Shown here: piece by piece, positions 1 to 8,394 of the stretch
How positions within the stretch are numbered: position 1 is the first letter of the stretch
Layout of the letters: every line of letters begins with the position of its first letter
The notes under the pieces: generated by a model
The model's input: the letters and a program-made list of their open reading frames with translations, nothing else
Told to the model about the DNA's origin: nothing
Database searches by the model: none
Position numbers and translations under genes: made by a program
NCBI RefSeq assembly: GCF_028681615.1
Contig: NZ_JAQUHV010000006.1
Span: forward strand, 1 to 64,000
Length of the DNA stretch: 64,000 nt
Direction of reading: 5' to 3'
Origin: Sulfuricurvum sp.
GTDB lineage: Bacteria > Campylobacterota > Campylobacteria > Campylobacterales > Sulfurimonadaceae

Positions 1-62
1 GAAAATGTCGCAAAAAACCATAGAACGACGGATGCATCAACCTAAGTGAAGTTCAAAAATAA

Positions 63-989
<927 letters not shown>

Positions 990-1000
990 GTAACTGAACG

Positions 1001-1049
1001 GTTCCTCTTTTGAGGAATCTTCAATGGCTGTCATAGAAGTTTCTATGAC
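1001..1049 (+). promoter_or_regulatory. Two stem-loops after nifH
   Basis: Two short hairpins lie directly after the nifH stop. The first has a TTCCTC/GAGGAA stem with a TTTT loop (1001-1018). The second is a nearly perfect GTCATAGAA/TTCTATGAC inverted repeat (1030-1049). Neither is followed by a run of T, so a role in mRNA processing or 3' stabilisation of the nifH message is more likely than full termination. This would fit the need for more NifH than NifDK, but it is inference. Confidence 0.55.
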
Positions 1050-1100
1050 GTTTAACATCTTGTTAATAATGAAAAGAAAACAACAGAAAAAGGAGATTAG

Positions 1101-1460
1101 ATGTTTGTATTAGGTTTTCACTTCCCAGCTGATATGGGGAATATTATTCCGGACGAAAAAGTTATCGAAAAATTGGCTGATGTTGATATCAGTGACGTTA
1201 AAGAGATCAAACTTTTGATGGGTACAAAAGATAAAGATAAAGAATGGATCAGCTACACAAACAAAGATACATTCTTGTTCAAAGCTATGGTTCACTATTT
1301 CAAAGAAGAGAACCCAGATAAAACTCAAAAATACATGATCTACATGAACCGTTACCAAATGTCTGCAATCTCTAAACGTGTAGATGCAGCTGATGATGAA
1401 ACAATGAAATTGTGTCATAACTTAGATTCGATGGAACAATTCCGTATCGAAGTCGCGTAA
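1101..1460 (+). CDS. Unrecognised 119-aa protein between nifH and nifD
   Basis: I do not recognise the family. It is a soluble, acidic protein without signal peptide or membrane segment, with a strong AAGGAG ribosome site at 1090-1095 and only 14 bases to the nifD start. The N-terminus is hydrophobic and beta-like (MFVLGFHFP). A charged KDKDKEW stretch and a helical C-terminal half with one cysteine in KLCHNLD follow. In methanogens and clostridia this position holds the PII-like NifI1/NifI2 proteins, but I see no PII T-loop or size pattern here. Position inside nifHDK argues for a role in assembly, protection or regulation of nitrogenase; this is guilt by association only. Confidence 0.85.
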   Translation: MFVLGFHFPADMGNIIPDEKVIEKLADVDISDVKEIKLLMGTKDKDKEWISYTNKDTFLFKAMVHYFKEENPDKTQKYMIYMNRYQMSAISKRVDAADDETMKLCHNLDSMEQFRIEVA

Positions 1461-1474
1461 GGAAGGGGTGTATT

Positions 1475-2941
1475 ATGGGTCCAGAAACACTAGAAGCTAA
1501 ACAAAAAGCGGCCATTGAAGAGATCTTAAAAGCGTATCCTGAGAAAGCGGCAAAAAACCGTGAAAAACACTTAGGCGTTGGTTCTCCAAATGACGAAAAT
1601 CAAAAAACGTGCGGAGATGTCCGTTCAAACAAAAAAACCGTTCCGGGTGTAATGAGCCAACGTGGTTGTGCTTATGCAGGTTCTAAAGGGGTTGTATGGG
1701 GTCCTGTTAAAGACATGATTCACATCTCTCACGGTCCTATCGGATGCGGTCAATACAGCCGTGCAGGTCGTCGTAACTATTATATCGGTGTAACCGGTGT
1801 AGATACATTCGTTACTATGAACTTTAGTACGGATTTCCAAGAAAACAACATCGTTTTCGGTGGAGATAAAAAATTGGGTATCGCTATTGATGAAATCAAT
1901 AACCTTTTCCCATTGAATAACGGTATCACTGTTCAATCAGAATGTCCGATCGGTTTGATCGGGGATGATATCGGTGCTGTTGCGAAAGTAAAAGCAAAAG
2001 AGCTTGACAAAACAATCGTTCCTGTTAACTGTGAAGGTTTCCGTGGGGTTTCTCAATCATTGGGTCACCACATTGCAAATGACACGGTTCGTGACTATGT
2101 TTTCGATGCAAAAGTAAATGTTAATACAAGCGATGTTGAAGCTACTGATTATGACGTAGCAATCATCGGTGACTATAATATCGGTGGTGACGCATGGTCA
2201 AGCCGTATCCTTTTGGAAGAAATGGGCCTTCGTGTTGTTGCACAATGGTCAGGAGATGCGACTCTTAAAGAGATGGCATTGACTCCAAAAGTTAAATTGA
2301 ACTTGCTTCACTGCTACCGTTCAATGAACTATATCAGCCGACATATGGAAAAAGAGTACGGGATACCTTGGATTGAATATAACTTCTTCGGACCGTCACA
2401 AACCATCAAATCTCTCCGCAAAATCGCGGCGTTCTTTGACGAAAGTGTACAAGCTAAATGTGAAGAAGTTATCGCTAAATATCAACCGATGATCGATGCG
2501 GTTATCGCAAAATATAAACCACGTCTTGAAGGCAAACAAGTAATGTTGTTCGTAGGTGGTCTCCGCCCTCGTCACGTTATCGGTGCTTACGAAGATTTGG
2601 GTATGGAAGTAATCGGAACCGGTTATGAGTTCGCTCATGATGACGACTACAAACGTACAAAAGAAGAAATTTTCCGCTCAACCGTTATCTATGATGACGT
2701 CAACGAGTATGAACTTGAAGCATTTGTTAAAAAACTTCAACCTGACCTAGTAGCTTCTGGGATCAAAGAGAAGTATGTATTCCAAAAAATGGGTCTTCCA
2801 TACCGTCAAATGCACTCATGGGATTACAGCGGACCTTACCACGGGTACGATGGATTCGCTATTTTCGCCCAGGATATGGATCTTGCGATCAACTCTCCTG
2901 TATGGGCACATTCAAAAGCACCATGGGAGAAAGAAGGCTGA
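1475..2941 (+). CDS. nifD: Nitrogenase MoFe protein alpha subunit NifD
   Basis: Alpha subunit of dinitrogenase, which binds FeMo-cofactor and shares the P-cluster with NifK. P-cluster ligands are Cys65 ([10 protein letters not shown]), Cys91 (GPIGCGQYS) and Cys157 ([11 protein letters not shown]). The cofactor is held by Cys280 ([11 protein letters not shown]) and His447 ([12 protein letters not shown]). Gln194 and His198 in GVSQSLGHH match the substrate-site residues Gln191/His195 of the Azotobacter protein. The length of 488 aa is normal. These residues indicate the molybdenum enzyme rather than VnfD or AnfD. The stop codon sits in the loop of a perfect hairpin. Confidence 0.98.
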   Translation: MGPETLEAKQKAAIEEILKAYPEKAAKNREKHLGVGSPNDENQKTCGDVRSNKKTVPGVMSQRGCAYAGSKGVVWGPVKDMIHISHGPIGCGQYSRAGRRNYYIGVTGVDTFVTMNFSTDFQENNIVFGGDKKLGIAIDEINNLFPLNNGITVQSECPIGLIGDDIGAVAKVKAKELDKTIVPVNCEGFRGVSQSLGHHIANDTVRDYVFDAKVNVNTSDVEATDYDVAIIGDYNIGGDAWSSRILLEEMGLRVVAQWSGDATLKEMALTPKVKLNLLHCYRSMNYISRHMEKEYGIPWIEYNFFGPSQTIKSLRKIAAFFDESVQAKCEEVIAKYQPMIDAVIAKYKPRLEGKQVMLFVGGLRPRHVIGAYEDLGMEVIGTGYEFAHDDDYKRTKEEIFRSTVIYDDVNEYELEAFVKKLQPDLVASGIKEKYVFQKMGLPYRQMHSWDYSGPYHGYDGFAIFAQDMDLAINSPVWAHSKAPWEKEG

Positions 2942-2950
2942 AGCCTTCTT
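2931..2950 (+). promoter_or_regulatory. Hairpin enclosing the nifD stop codon
   Basis: AAGAAGGC and GCCTTCTT form a perfect 8-bp stem whose TGAA loop contains the nifD TGA stop. It is not followed by a classical T tract (CCCTGC follows). It could slow the terminating ribosome, protect the nifD 3' end, or set the nifD to nifK ratio. Confidence 0.5.
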
Positions 2951-3096
2951 CCCTGCACTGAGCGAGCTTAGTCCGGCTCAGCTGCTTTATTAATACACAC
3001 TGAGTTGGCTCTCGCAGCAGGCCCTTGCGCTTTTGGCGCTTTGAAAATTCCTTGCCTCGTATGAGGCAGAAAATTGTCTATACCAAGGAAAACACA
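2951..3096 (+). promoter_or_regulatory. Stem-loop-rich nifD-nifK spacer
   Basis: This spacer holds several inverted repeats: CTGAGC...GCTCAG near 2956-2982, GCGC-TTTTG-GCGC near 3027-3040, and a perfect TGCCTC-GTAT-GAGGCA hairpin at 3053-3068. No -10/-35 or -24/-12 promoter is obvious. A spacer this long and structured between two genes made in equal amounts is unusual; processing or translational control is possible. Confidence 0.4.
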
Positions 3097-4641
3097 ATGC
3101 AAGAAGTAGAAAAAATCGTAAACGGGAAAGACCTGTTTAAACGACCTGAGTACCAAGATGTACTTAAAAACAAAAAACAATTTGAGTCGTCCATGCTCGC
3201 AATCAACCCTGCGAAAGTTGAAGAGGTTGCTGAGTGGACTAAATCATGGGATTACCGTGAGAAAAACCTTGCTCGTGAAGCAATTACCGTTAACCCTGCG
3301 AAAGCATGTCAACCACTTGGTGCGGTTATGGTTGCTCTCGGGTTTGAAGGTACTATGCCTTATGTTCATGGTTCACATGGATGTGTAGCATATTTCCGTT
3401 CATACTTTACACGTCACTTCAAAGAGCCAACACCATGTGTTTCTGACTCTATGACAGAAGATGCAGCGGTATTCGGTGGATTGGTGAACATGAAAGAGGG
3501 TCTTAAAAACTGTGCTGCAGTTTATAAACCTAAAATGATCGCAGTTTCTACTACTTGTATGGCTGAAGTTATCGGTGACGACTTGATGGCGTTCATCATT
3601 GCTGCTAAAGAAGAAGATAAAGGTGAATATTTACCGGCAGAATATCCGATTCCATATGCACACACTCCTTCATTCGTAGGAAGCCACATCACTGGTTACG
3701 ATAACATGATGCACGGTATCATGTCTCAACTTACTGAAGGTCAAAAAGGCGAAACAAAACAACGTATCAATATCATCCCTGGTTTTGAAACGTATATCGG
3801 AAGCCTTCGTTCAGTAAAAAGCATCGTAGAAGCATTCGGTACAGACTATATCATGTTGGGTGACCACTCTGATCAATGGGATATGCCGGCTGGTCAATAC
3901 GAAATGTTCCAAGGCGGAACAAAAATCGAAGACGCAAAAGATTGTATCAATTCAAGTGCAACCATTTCTCTTCAAAAATATGCAACGTCTAAAACTATGA
4001 AAATGGTAGAAAAACGTTGGAAACATGCTGGTGGAACAAGCAACCCAATCGGTCTTAAAGGGACTGATGAGTTTGTTATGAAACTTGCAGAATTGACAGG
4101 TACAGAAGTTCCTGCAAAACTTAAAGTAGAGCGCGGCCGTTTGGTTGATGCTATGCAAGACAGCTATCCGTATATGCACGGTAAAAAATTCGCTATCTGG
4201 GGTGATCCTGACTTCCTTCTCGGTGTTGTTTCATTCTTGTTAGAGATGGGTGCTGAGCCGACTCATGTTCTTTGCCACAATGCACCGAACGGTTGGGAAG
4301 ATGAAATGAGAGCATTGCTCGATACATCTCCGGCTAAAGACAGCCTCCATGTATGGGCTGGTAAAGACTTGTGGGCAATGCGTTCACTTCTCTTCACTGA
4401 ACCTGTTGATTTCATGATCGGTAACAGCTATGGTAAAGAGTTGATGCGTGATACTGGTACTCCGTTGATCTACATCGGATTCCCAATCTTTGACCGTCAT
4501 CACCTACACCGTTACTCTATCAGCGGATACGACGGAGCGTTGAACCTTCTTACTTGGATCACGAACAAAGTTCTTGACCAATTGGATGAAGATACTAAAG
4601 GTATCGCAACAACCGACTACTTCTTCGACCTCATTCGCTAA
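3097..4641 (+). CDS. nifK: Nitrogenase MoFe protein beta subunit NifK
   Basis: Beta subunit of dinitrogenase. P-cluster cysteines are Cys71 (KACQPLG), Cys96 (SHGCVAYFRSYF) and Cys154 (STTCMAEVIGDD). Ser in HTPSFVGSHITGY matches the redox-linked P-cluster serine region. The frame opens earlier at 3025, but I place the start at ATG 3097, giving 514 aa: it follows AAGGAA at 3085-3090 and begins with a typical NifK N-terminal helix. The 24 residues before it would be encoded by the structured spacer and look non-coding. The C-terminus is complete and two hairpins follow. Confidence 0.97.
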   Translation: MQEVEKIVNGKDLFKRPEYQDVLKNKKQFESSMLAINPAKVEEVAEWTKSWDYREKNLAREAITVNPAKACQPLGAVMVALGFEGTMPYVHGSHGCVAYFRSYFTRHFKEPTPCVSDSMTEDAAVFGGLVNMKEGLKNCAAVYKPKMIAVSTTCMAEVIGDDLMAFIIAAKEEDKGEYLPAEYPIPYAHTPSFVGSHITGYDNMMHGIMSQLTEGQKGETKQRINIIPGFETYIGSLRSVKSIVEAFGTDYIMLGDHSDQWDMPAGQYEMFQGGTKIEDAKDCINSSATISLQKYATSKTMKMVEKRWKHAGGTSNPIGLKGTDEFVMKLAELTGTEVPAKLKVERGRLVDAMQDSYPYMHGKKFAIWGDPDFLLGVVSFLLEMGAEPTHVLCHNAPNGWEDEMRALLDTSPAKDSLHVWAGKDLWAMRSLLFTEPVDFMIGNSYGKELMRDTGTPLIYIGFPIFDRHHLHRYSISGYDGALNLLTWITNKVLDQLDEDTKGIATTDYFFDLIR

Positions 4642-4644
4642 ACC

Positions 4645-4708
4645 TTTGTCCCCTTGCGGGACAAACTTCATTGTTTCTCGTCATTTTCCCCTTATCGGGG
4701 ATTTTTTT
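4645..4708 (+). terminator. Double stem-loop terminator after nifK
   Basis: A perfect TTTGTCCC/GGGACAAA hairpin (4645-4665) is followed by TCCCC/GGGGA with a TTATC loop and seven Ts (4687-4708). The second is a standard Rho-independent terminator; the first may protect the nifK 3' end. Confidence 0.8.
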
Positions 4709-4754
4709 GGTTGAGTTTTTTACGAAAGACTTAGTCAAACAAATAGGATGATTT

Positions 4755-4943
4755 ATGGCCGGTGTACAGGATAAACTAAAAGCAGAACTTATGGTCGAAA
4801 TCTATGCCAGTATCGACCGTATCTACGATTCAATCGAACAGCATTTCGATCTCGATGAGACACGACGAAGTAATGTTATAAAAAGCCTCAATACTCTTAA
4901 AGACGAACTGTATTTCGTTGTTCAAACGACACCGCTCTCATAG
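4755..4943 (+). CDS. Small helical protein downstream of nifK (unknown)
   Basis: A 62-aa protein predicted to be almost all helix, without cysteines, signal peptide or membrane segment. It has the ribosome site ATAGGATG before the ATG and lies between the nifK terminator and a second terminator, so it may be its own short transcript. I do not recognise the family. It lacks the features of NifT or of CowN that I know, although CowN genes occupy similar places. Coding is likely because the codon pattern is normal and start and stop are well framed by signals. Confidence 0.7.
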   Translation: MAGVQDKLKAELMVEIYASIDRIYDSIEQHFDLDETRRSNVIKSLNTLKDELYFVVQTTPLS

Positions 4944-4946
4944 AAA

Positions 4947-4980
4947 AATGAAACACACTTTCTATCTAGTGTGATTCATT
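4947..4980. terminator. Stem-loop between convergent genes
   Basis: AATGAAACACACT and AGTGTGATTCATT pair over 13 bp with one mismatch and an 8-base loop. It sits between the end of the 62-aa gene (+) and the end of the outer-membrane gene (-), and has A-rich and T-rich flanks, so it can serve both strands. Confidence 0.65.
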
Positions 4981-4985
4981 ACTTC

Positions 4986-5795
4986 TCAATAATGGTATTT
5001 TAGCCCGATTATAAATGAATGGTCGCTTGCTGAATCGCTCAGACCGTAGCCGTAATCGCCTCCGATTGACCAATGTGTAGTGATGTTTTGCATGTATCCT
5101 GCATGAATGCTCTGAATACTTTCAATATCTTGATAGATCGTATCATATTGGTTATATGAGAGGCTAATCGTTGATTTAGGGGTTAACTGATATCCTAATC
5201 CTGCCTGAAACATTTGCGTATTTTGATAGGTTGCTTGTATCACATTCGTATCATTGACCCATGTATAGCTGTATCCACCGAACAGATATTTTGTAGAATC
5301 GATTGCGTACTGCAAATTTAATAATACGCTATAGTCAACAGCCTCATTACCGTAACCGCTTTTATAGGTTGGTATAACAACGCCGATACCGGGATAGAGT
5401 GTGAGTTTTTCAGTCGGTGTGACTCGATAAAAAACATTTATCAGTGTGTCATTCCATCCGTTTGCCGTTGTGTCGGTTGAATTGGAACTGTAGTAGGATG
5501 TCAATCCTTGAAGAATCCAGTTTTTTAGATAGATATCCGCCTCAAATGACGTTGTCCATGTATCGCTATTTTGCAGTGAAGCGTAGTTTATTTTTGAATA
5601 TTCTTCAGCAAGAATGAGATCATAATGGATTGTGTTTTGCGTACTTTGTATCGCACATCCGTCACGATCGACCAAATCACTAAATAATGTTTGCGGACAT
5701 TTGTCATAAATGTCTTCTACACCGTCCATATCACTGTCTGTGTACCCTAATAGCGAAGTACTCATTAATAGAAAAACAAGATAACTCCGTTTCAT
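4986..5795 (-). CDS. Outer-membrane beta-barrel protein with TSP3-like repeat
   Basis: Signal peptide (residues 1-17), then an Asp-rich calcium-type thrombospondin type-3 repeat (DSDMDGVEDIYDKCP, then LVDRDGCAI) at about residues 20-49, followed by about 220 residues of alternating strands rich in Tyr, Ser and Thr. The protein ends in an aromatic residue (LKYHY), as outer-membrane barrels do. The substrate is unknown. Its start codon overlaps the stop of the 106-aa gene by one base (TAATG), so the two are translationally coupled. It is the last gene of the two-component operon and probably one of its targets. Confidence 0.8.
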   Translation of the reverse strand: MKRSYLVFLLMSTSLLGYTDSDMDGVEDIYDKCPQTLFSDLVDRDGCAIQSTQNTIHYDLILAEEYSKINYASLQNSDTWTTSFEADIYLKNWILQGLTSYYSSNSTDTTANGWNDTLINVFYRVTPTEKLTLYPGIGVVIPTYKSGYGNEAVDYSVLLNLQYAIDSTKYLFGGYSYTWVNDTNVIQATYQNTQMFQAGLGYQLTPKSTISLSYNQYDTIYQDIESIQSIHAGYMQNITTHWSIGGDYGYGLSDSASDHSFIIGLKYHY

Positions 5796-6115
5796 TAATG
5801 TCCTTGCTGTTTTGGAACGGAATTGATATTTTTATTGTGCAACGGAATCACACCAGTTCCGGCTACACCGTTTCCTTGAGAGAAGCCGTTTTGAAACTTC
5901 CCGCTTCCACCCATAGAGTTCTTAAGCGTTTCTAACGCATTAGAACGCTCTTCTTCATTCATTGAAGCAATCTTAATTTTAAGAGCATTCATTAATTCTA
6001 CTCTCTCCTGCGGATTGGCATGTTTGATCGCTTCGATTTGATCGTTGAGCGATTGCGCGGCGTCGAGTGTTATTACCGCTATGAACACGGATAAAAAAGA
6101 GAGTTTTGTGATCAT
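5795..6115 (-). CDS. Small secreted Met/Glu-rich protein (unknown)
   Basis: 106 aa with a signal peptide (about 1-19), a charged helical middle (ERVELMNALKIKIASMNEE) and a Gly/Asn-rich tail. The helical part, with NPQERVELMNAL and MNEEERSNAL, resembles the secreted 92-aa protein at 7907-8185 in style. Both carry the same candidate regulator site upstream, so I infer both are periplasmic effectors of the adjacent two-component system. Spy/CpxP-like metal or stress proteins are an analogy only; no LTXXQ motif is present. Confidence 0.75.
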   Translation of the reverse strand: MITKLSFLSVFIAVITLDAAQSLNDQIEAIKHANPQERVELMNALKIKIASMNEEERSNALETLKNSMGGSGKFQNGFSQGNGVAGTGVIPLHNKNINSVPKQQGH

Positions 6116-6135
6116 AAGAATCCTTTTTTTATGTA

Positions 6136-6167
6136 AGTATGGTGTAAAAACATTAGCGAACCGTTAG
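6136..6167 (-). promoter_or_regulatory. Direct-repeat promoter for the 106-aa/OMP pair
   Basis: On the minus strand: CTAACGG-TTCG-CTAATGT-N8-CATACT. Two 7-base half sites with an 11-bp period lie 8 bases before a -10 element, overlapping the end of the kinase gene. The same arrangement and the same TTCG spacer occur at 8214-8245. An 11-bp direct repeat in place of the -35 is typical of OmpR/PhoB-family activation; the adjacent regulator at 7195-7827 is the obvious candidate. Confidence 0.6.
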
Positions 6168-7208
6168 CGCTGCAAGGTGCAGGGTAAAGAGGCTTCCTGT
6201 ACCGGGATGGCTTTCTACCTCTATGGAAATTTTGAGCATATCGCAGAACTTTTTTACAATATGCAGACCAATGCCCATACCACGATCATTTTCTTTGTAA
6301 AAACGTTCAAAAATCTTTTCAGGATGGTCAATCCCTTTTCCTGTATCTTGTATCAAAAGTGACGCATTACTCCTATTCACGCCAATAGTAACTGTGCCGT
6401 AATGAATGTTGTATTTAGCGGCATTGCTAAACAGATTATCGATTATCCGCATAAAAGCGTCTCGATTCGTATCGAGTAGGAGCGTTTCTTGATTCAGCGA
6501 GAACGTGATATCGGGATAAAGCTTTTGAAAGGTCATTAGTCTCTCTTCCAACAGAGTATGAAGGTCGAAATGTTCACGCTTCTCATCATGTTCTTCAAGA
6601 TATCCGCGTAAATTATCCCCTAATGATACGATTGTATCGATGCTCTGTGTGATTCGCGCTATCTTTTTTTCATCCTTTTGTGCGATGCTTAACCGGCTGA
6701 CATTTAAACGAAGCGCCGCTAGAGGGGTATTTAGATCATGCAAAATATCACGACTGAACTCTTCGGTCAAACGCAGTGCCCGGCGCAGGGGATGAAGAGC
6801 AAAAAGGGAGAAGAAGGCTGAAATAAGTGAGATGATGGCAAGAGCCCATAGATAATGACCTATTACAAGGTTTTGTGATTGTCGCAGCAGTTTTTGATAA
6901 TGACTCTGTGACAAACTGAGTTTTAGGGCGTAGGTATCGTTTTTTGGTAAGGAGAAGAGGGCATACAGCTCTTGGTTTGATTCACTGAGTTGGTAGAGTT
7001 TCTTTGACTCCAGTGGGACAAAATCAAATTCGTATTGGGTACATTTGAGATCGTAACTGCACAAACGCATTTCGTTGTAGACTTTTTCATGAATGTCGTG
7101 TTTCAGTTTGAAATATTCAAAATACTCCAGTACTCCGCTCAATAAGGCGAGAGAGAGAAAAAATACTCCGAAACTTTTTAGAAACGATTCGCGTTCAGCT
7201 TTTCTCAA
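6153..7208 (-). CDS. Membrane sensor histidine kinase
   Basis: 351 aa. Two membrane helices (about 12-33 and 115-138) enclose an 80-residue periplasmic sensor with two cysteines. The H-box FSRDILHDLNTPLAALRL has the phosphoacceptor His157. The ATPase part has an N-box (DNLFSNAAKYN), G1 (DTGKGID), F-box (FERFYKEND) and G2 (GMGIGLHIVKKFCD). There is no clear HAMP domain. It overlaps the response regulator gene by 14 bases, a typical kinase/regulator pair. The signal is unknown. Confidence 0.92.
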   Translation of the reverse strand: MRKAERESFLKSFGVFFLSLALLSGVLEYFEYFKLKHDIHEKVYNEMRLCSYDLKCTQYEFDFVPLESKKLYQLSESNQELYALFSLPKNDTYALKLSLSQSHYQKLLRQSQNLVIGHYLWALAIISLISAFFSLFALHPLRRALRLTEEFSRDILHDLNTPLAALRLNVSRLSIAQKDEKKIARITQSIDTIVSLGDNLRGYLEEHDEKREHFDLHTLLEERLMTFQKLYPDITFSLNQETLLLDTNRDAFMRIIDNLFSNAAKYNIHYGTVTIGVNRSNASLLIQDTGKGIDHPEKIFERFYKENDRGMGIGLHIVKKFCDMLKISIEVESHPGTGSLFTLHLAALTVR

Positions 7209-7827
7209 TACGGTATCCTATTCCCCGGACATTCTCGATGTTCCATCCGGTAGTATGTTTGAGTTTATTGATTGCAACACGTAATGCACTCTGACTCGGA
7301 TGTTCCATTAGATCCAATAGACTTTCTTTGGTGATAGTACGGCCGATATTGGTTATAAAAAGGCGTAAGAAGGGTAACTGAACATCACCGAGCGATAAAA
7401 GTTTACCGTTTCGTTTGACATCATGATTGATTGGATTATAGGTGATCTCTCCATATTCCACATCGTGCTTCATCTGTCCGAATCGGGCTTCAATCCGAAC
7501 TAAAAGTTCTTCCGGATAAAAGGGTTTTTTTAGATAATCGTTTGCACCCACACTAAAGCCTTTTGTGATGGCTGCAATATCGCTCATTGCGCTGATAAAT
7601 ATTGTAGGTGTTTGATCGTCTGCACTACGGAGGCTTTCTACAAGATCGAAACCGTTGATTTGTGGGACATTGATATCGAAGATGTAGAGATCATATCGGG
7701 TATTGAAGGCAGCTTCCGCTGCCTCTTCACCATCGGAAACCCAGTCTGTCGCATATCCTGCTTCACTCAGCATTTCATGTAGAGTTTCACCTAAAACTGT
7801 ATCGTCTTCCAATAAGAGGATAGTCAA
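7195..7827 (-). CDS. OmpR-family response regulator
   Basis: 210 aa. The receiver domain (1-115) has the acidic pocket EDD at 7-9, phosphoacceptor Asp51 (YIFDINVPQINGF) and the conserved Lys in LKKPFYPEELLVR. A winged-helix DNA-binding domain follows (about 120-208). A TATAAT -10 element lies upstream on the minus strand near 7855-7860. It is the first gene of the operon with the kinase, and is likely to bind the CTAACGG-type repeats at 6136-6167 and 8214-8245. Confidence 0.93.
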   Translation of the reverse strand: MTILLLEDDTVLGETLHEMLSEAGYATDWVSDGEEAAEAAFNTRYDLYIFDINVPQINGFDLVESLRSADDQTPTIFISAMSDIAAITKGFSVGANDYLKKPFYPEELLVRIEARFGQMKHDVEYGEITYNPINHDVKRNGKLLSLGDVQLPFLRLFITNIGRTITKESLLDLMEHPSQSALRVAINKLKHTTGWNIENVRGIGYRIEKS

Positions 7828-7906
7828 TGAAACTCCTTTTAACGGTATGAATAATTATATCAGAGTTGTTTATGCAAGATACTCAACAGACCCTTAGCTT
7901 TTCAAC

Positions 7907-8185
7907 TTATCGCATTCTTTGGCGCTGCATAGCTCCGCTTTGACCTATTGATGATCTGCTTCCATTTTGGTAATTAAATCTATTTTGAGTCATATCTCTT
8001 TGCATTATTTGACGCTCTTCCTGGTTCATTAATTGCATACGGTTTTGCATCTCAGCTTGATATGCTGCACGTTCTTCGATCGGTACTGATCCACGCATTG
8101 CTTTCATCTCTTCCATATTCATGGTTTTGTAATCTGTTGCAAATGCTGCAACGCTTAACAGTGCAATTAGACCTAATGTTTTCAT
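7907..8185 (-). CDS. Small secreted protein, DUF1104-like
   Basis: 92 aa with a cleavable signal peptide (MKTLGLIALLSVAAFA). The mature part DYKTMNMEEMKAMRGSVP, then ERAAYQAEMQNRMQLMNQEE, matches my memory of the Campylobacterota DUF1104 family of small periplasmic proteins, rich in Met, Gln and Arg. The function is not known. It is transcribed separately from the two-component operon but has the same direct-repeat promoter, which suggests co-regulation with the 106-aa protein. Confidence 0.75.
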   Translation of the reverse strand: MKTLGLIALLSVAAFATDYKTMNMEEMKAMRGSVPIEERAAYQAEMQNRMQLMNQEERQIMQRDMTQNRFNYQNGSRSSIGQSGAMQRQRMR

Positions 8186-8213
8186 GGGATACTCCTGTGT
8201 TTTAGATGCTGAA

Positions 8214-8245
8214 AGTATTACGTAGAACCGTTAGCGAAGTGTTAG
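8214..8245 (-). promoter_or_regulatory. Direct-repeat promoter for the DUF1104-like gene
   Basis: On the minus strand: CTAACAC-TTCG-CTAACGG-N8-AATACT. Same half-site length, same TTCG spacer, same 11-bp period and same 8-base distance to the -10 as at 6136-6167. Confidence 0.6.
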
Positions 8246-8394
8246 TACGAAGAACGAGAAATACAAAGTACTCTTAATAATATGTAAGAGTTTTTTTGTG
8301 ATATATTTGTTTCATTTATACACAGTGTCGAAATATTTTGTAAGTTTTAGTCAAAAAAAATCATGATTCGTGTCATAAAGTTTTATGATGGAAC

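Noticed and set aside
1101-1460. PII-like NifI as identity of the gene between nifH and nifD
   Set aside because: Length is similar, but there is no T-loop pattern or PII signature.
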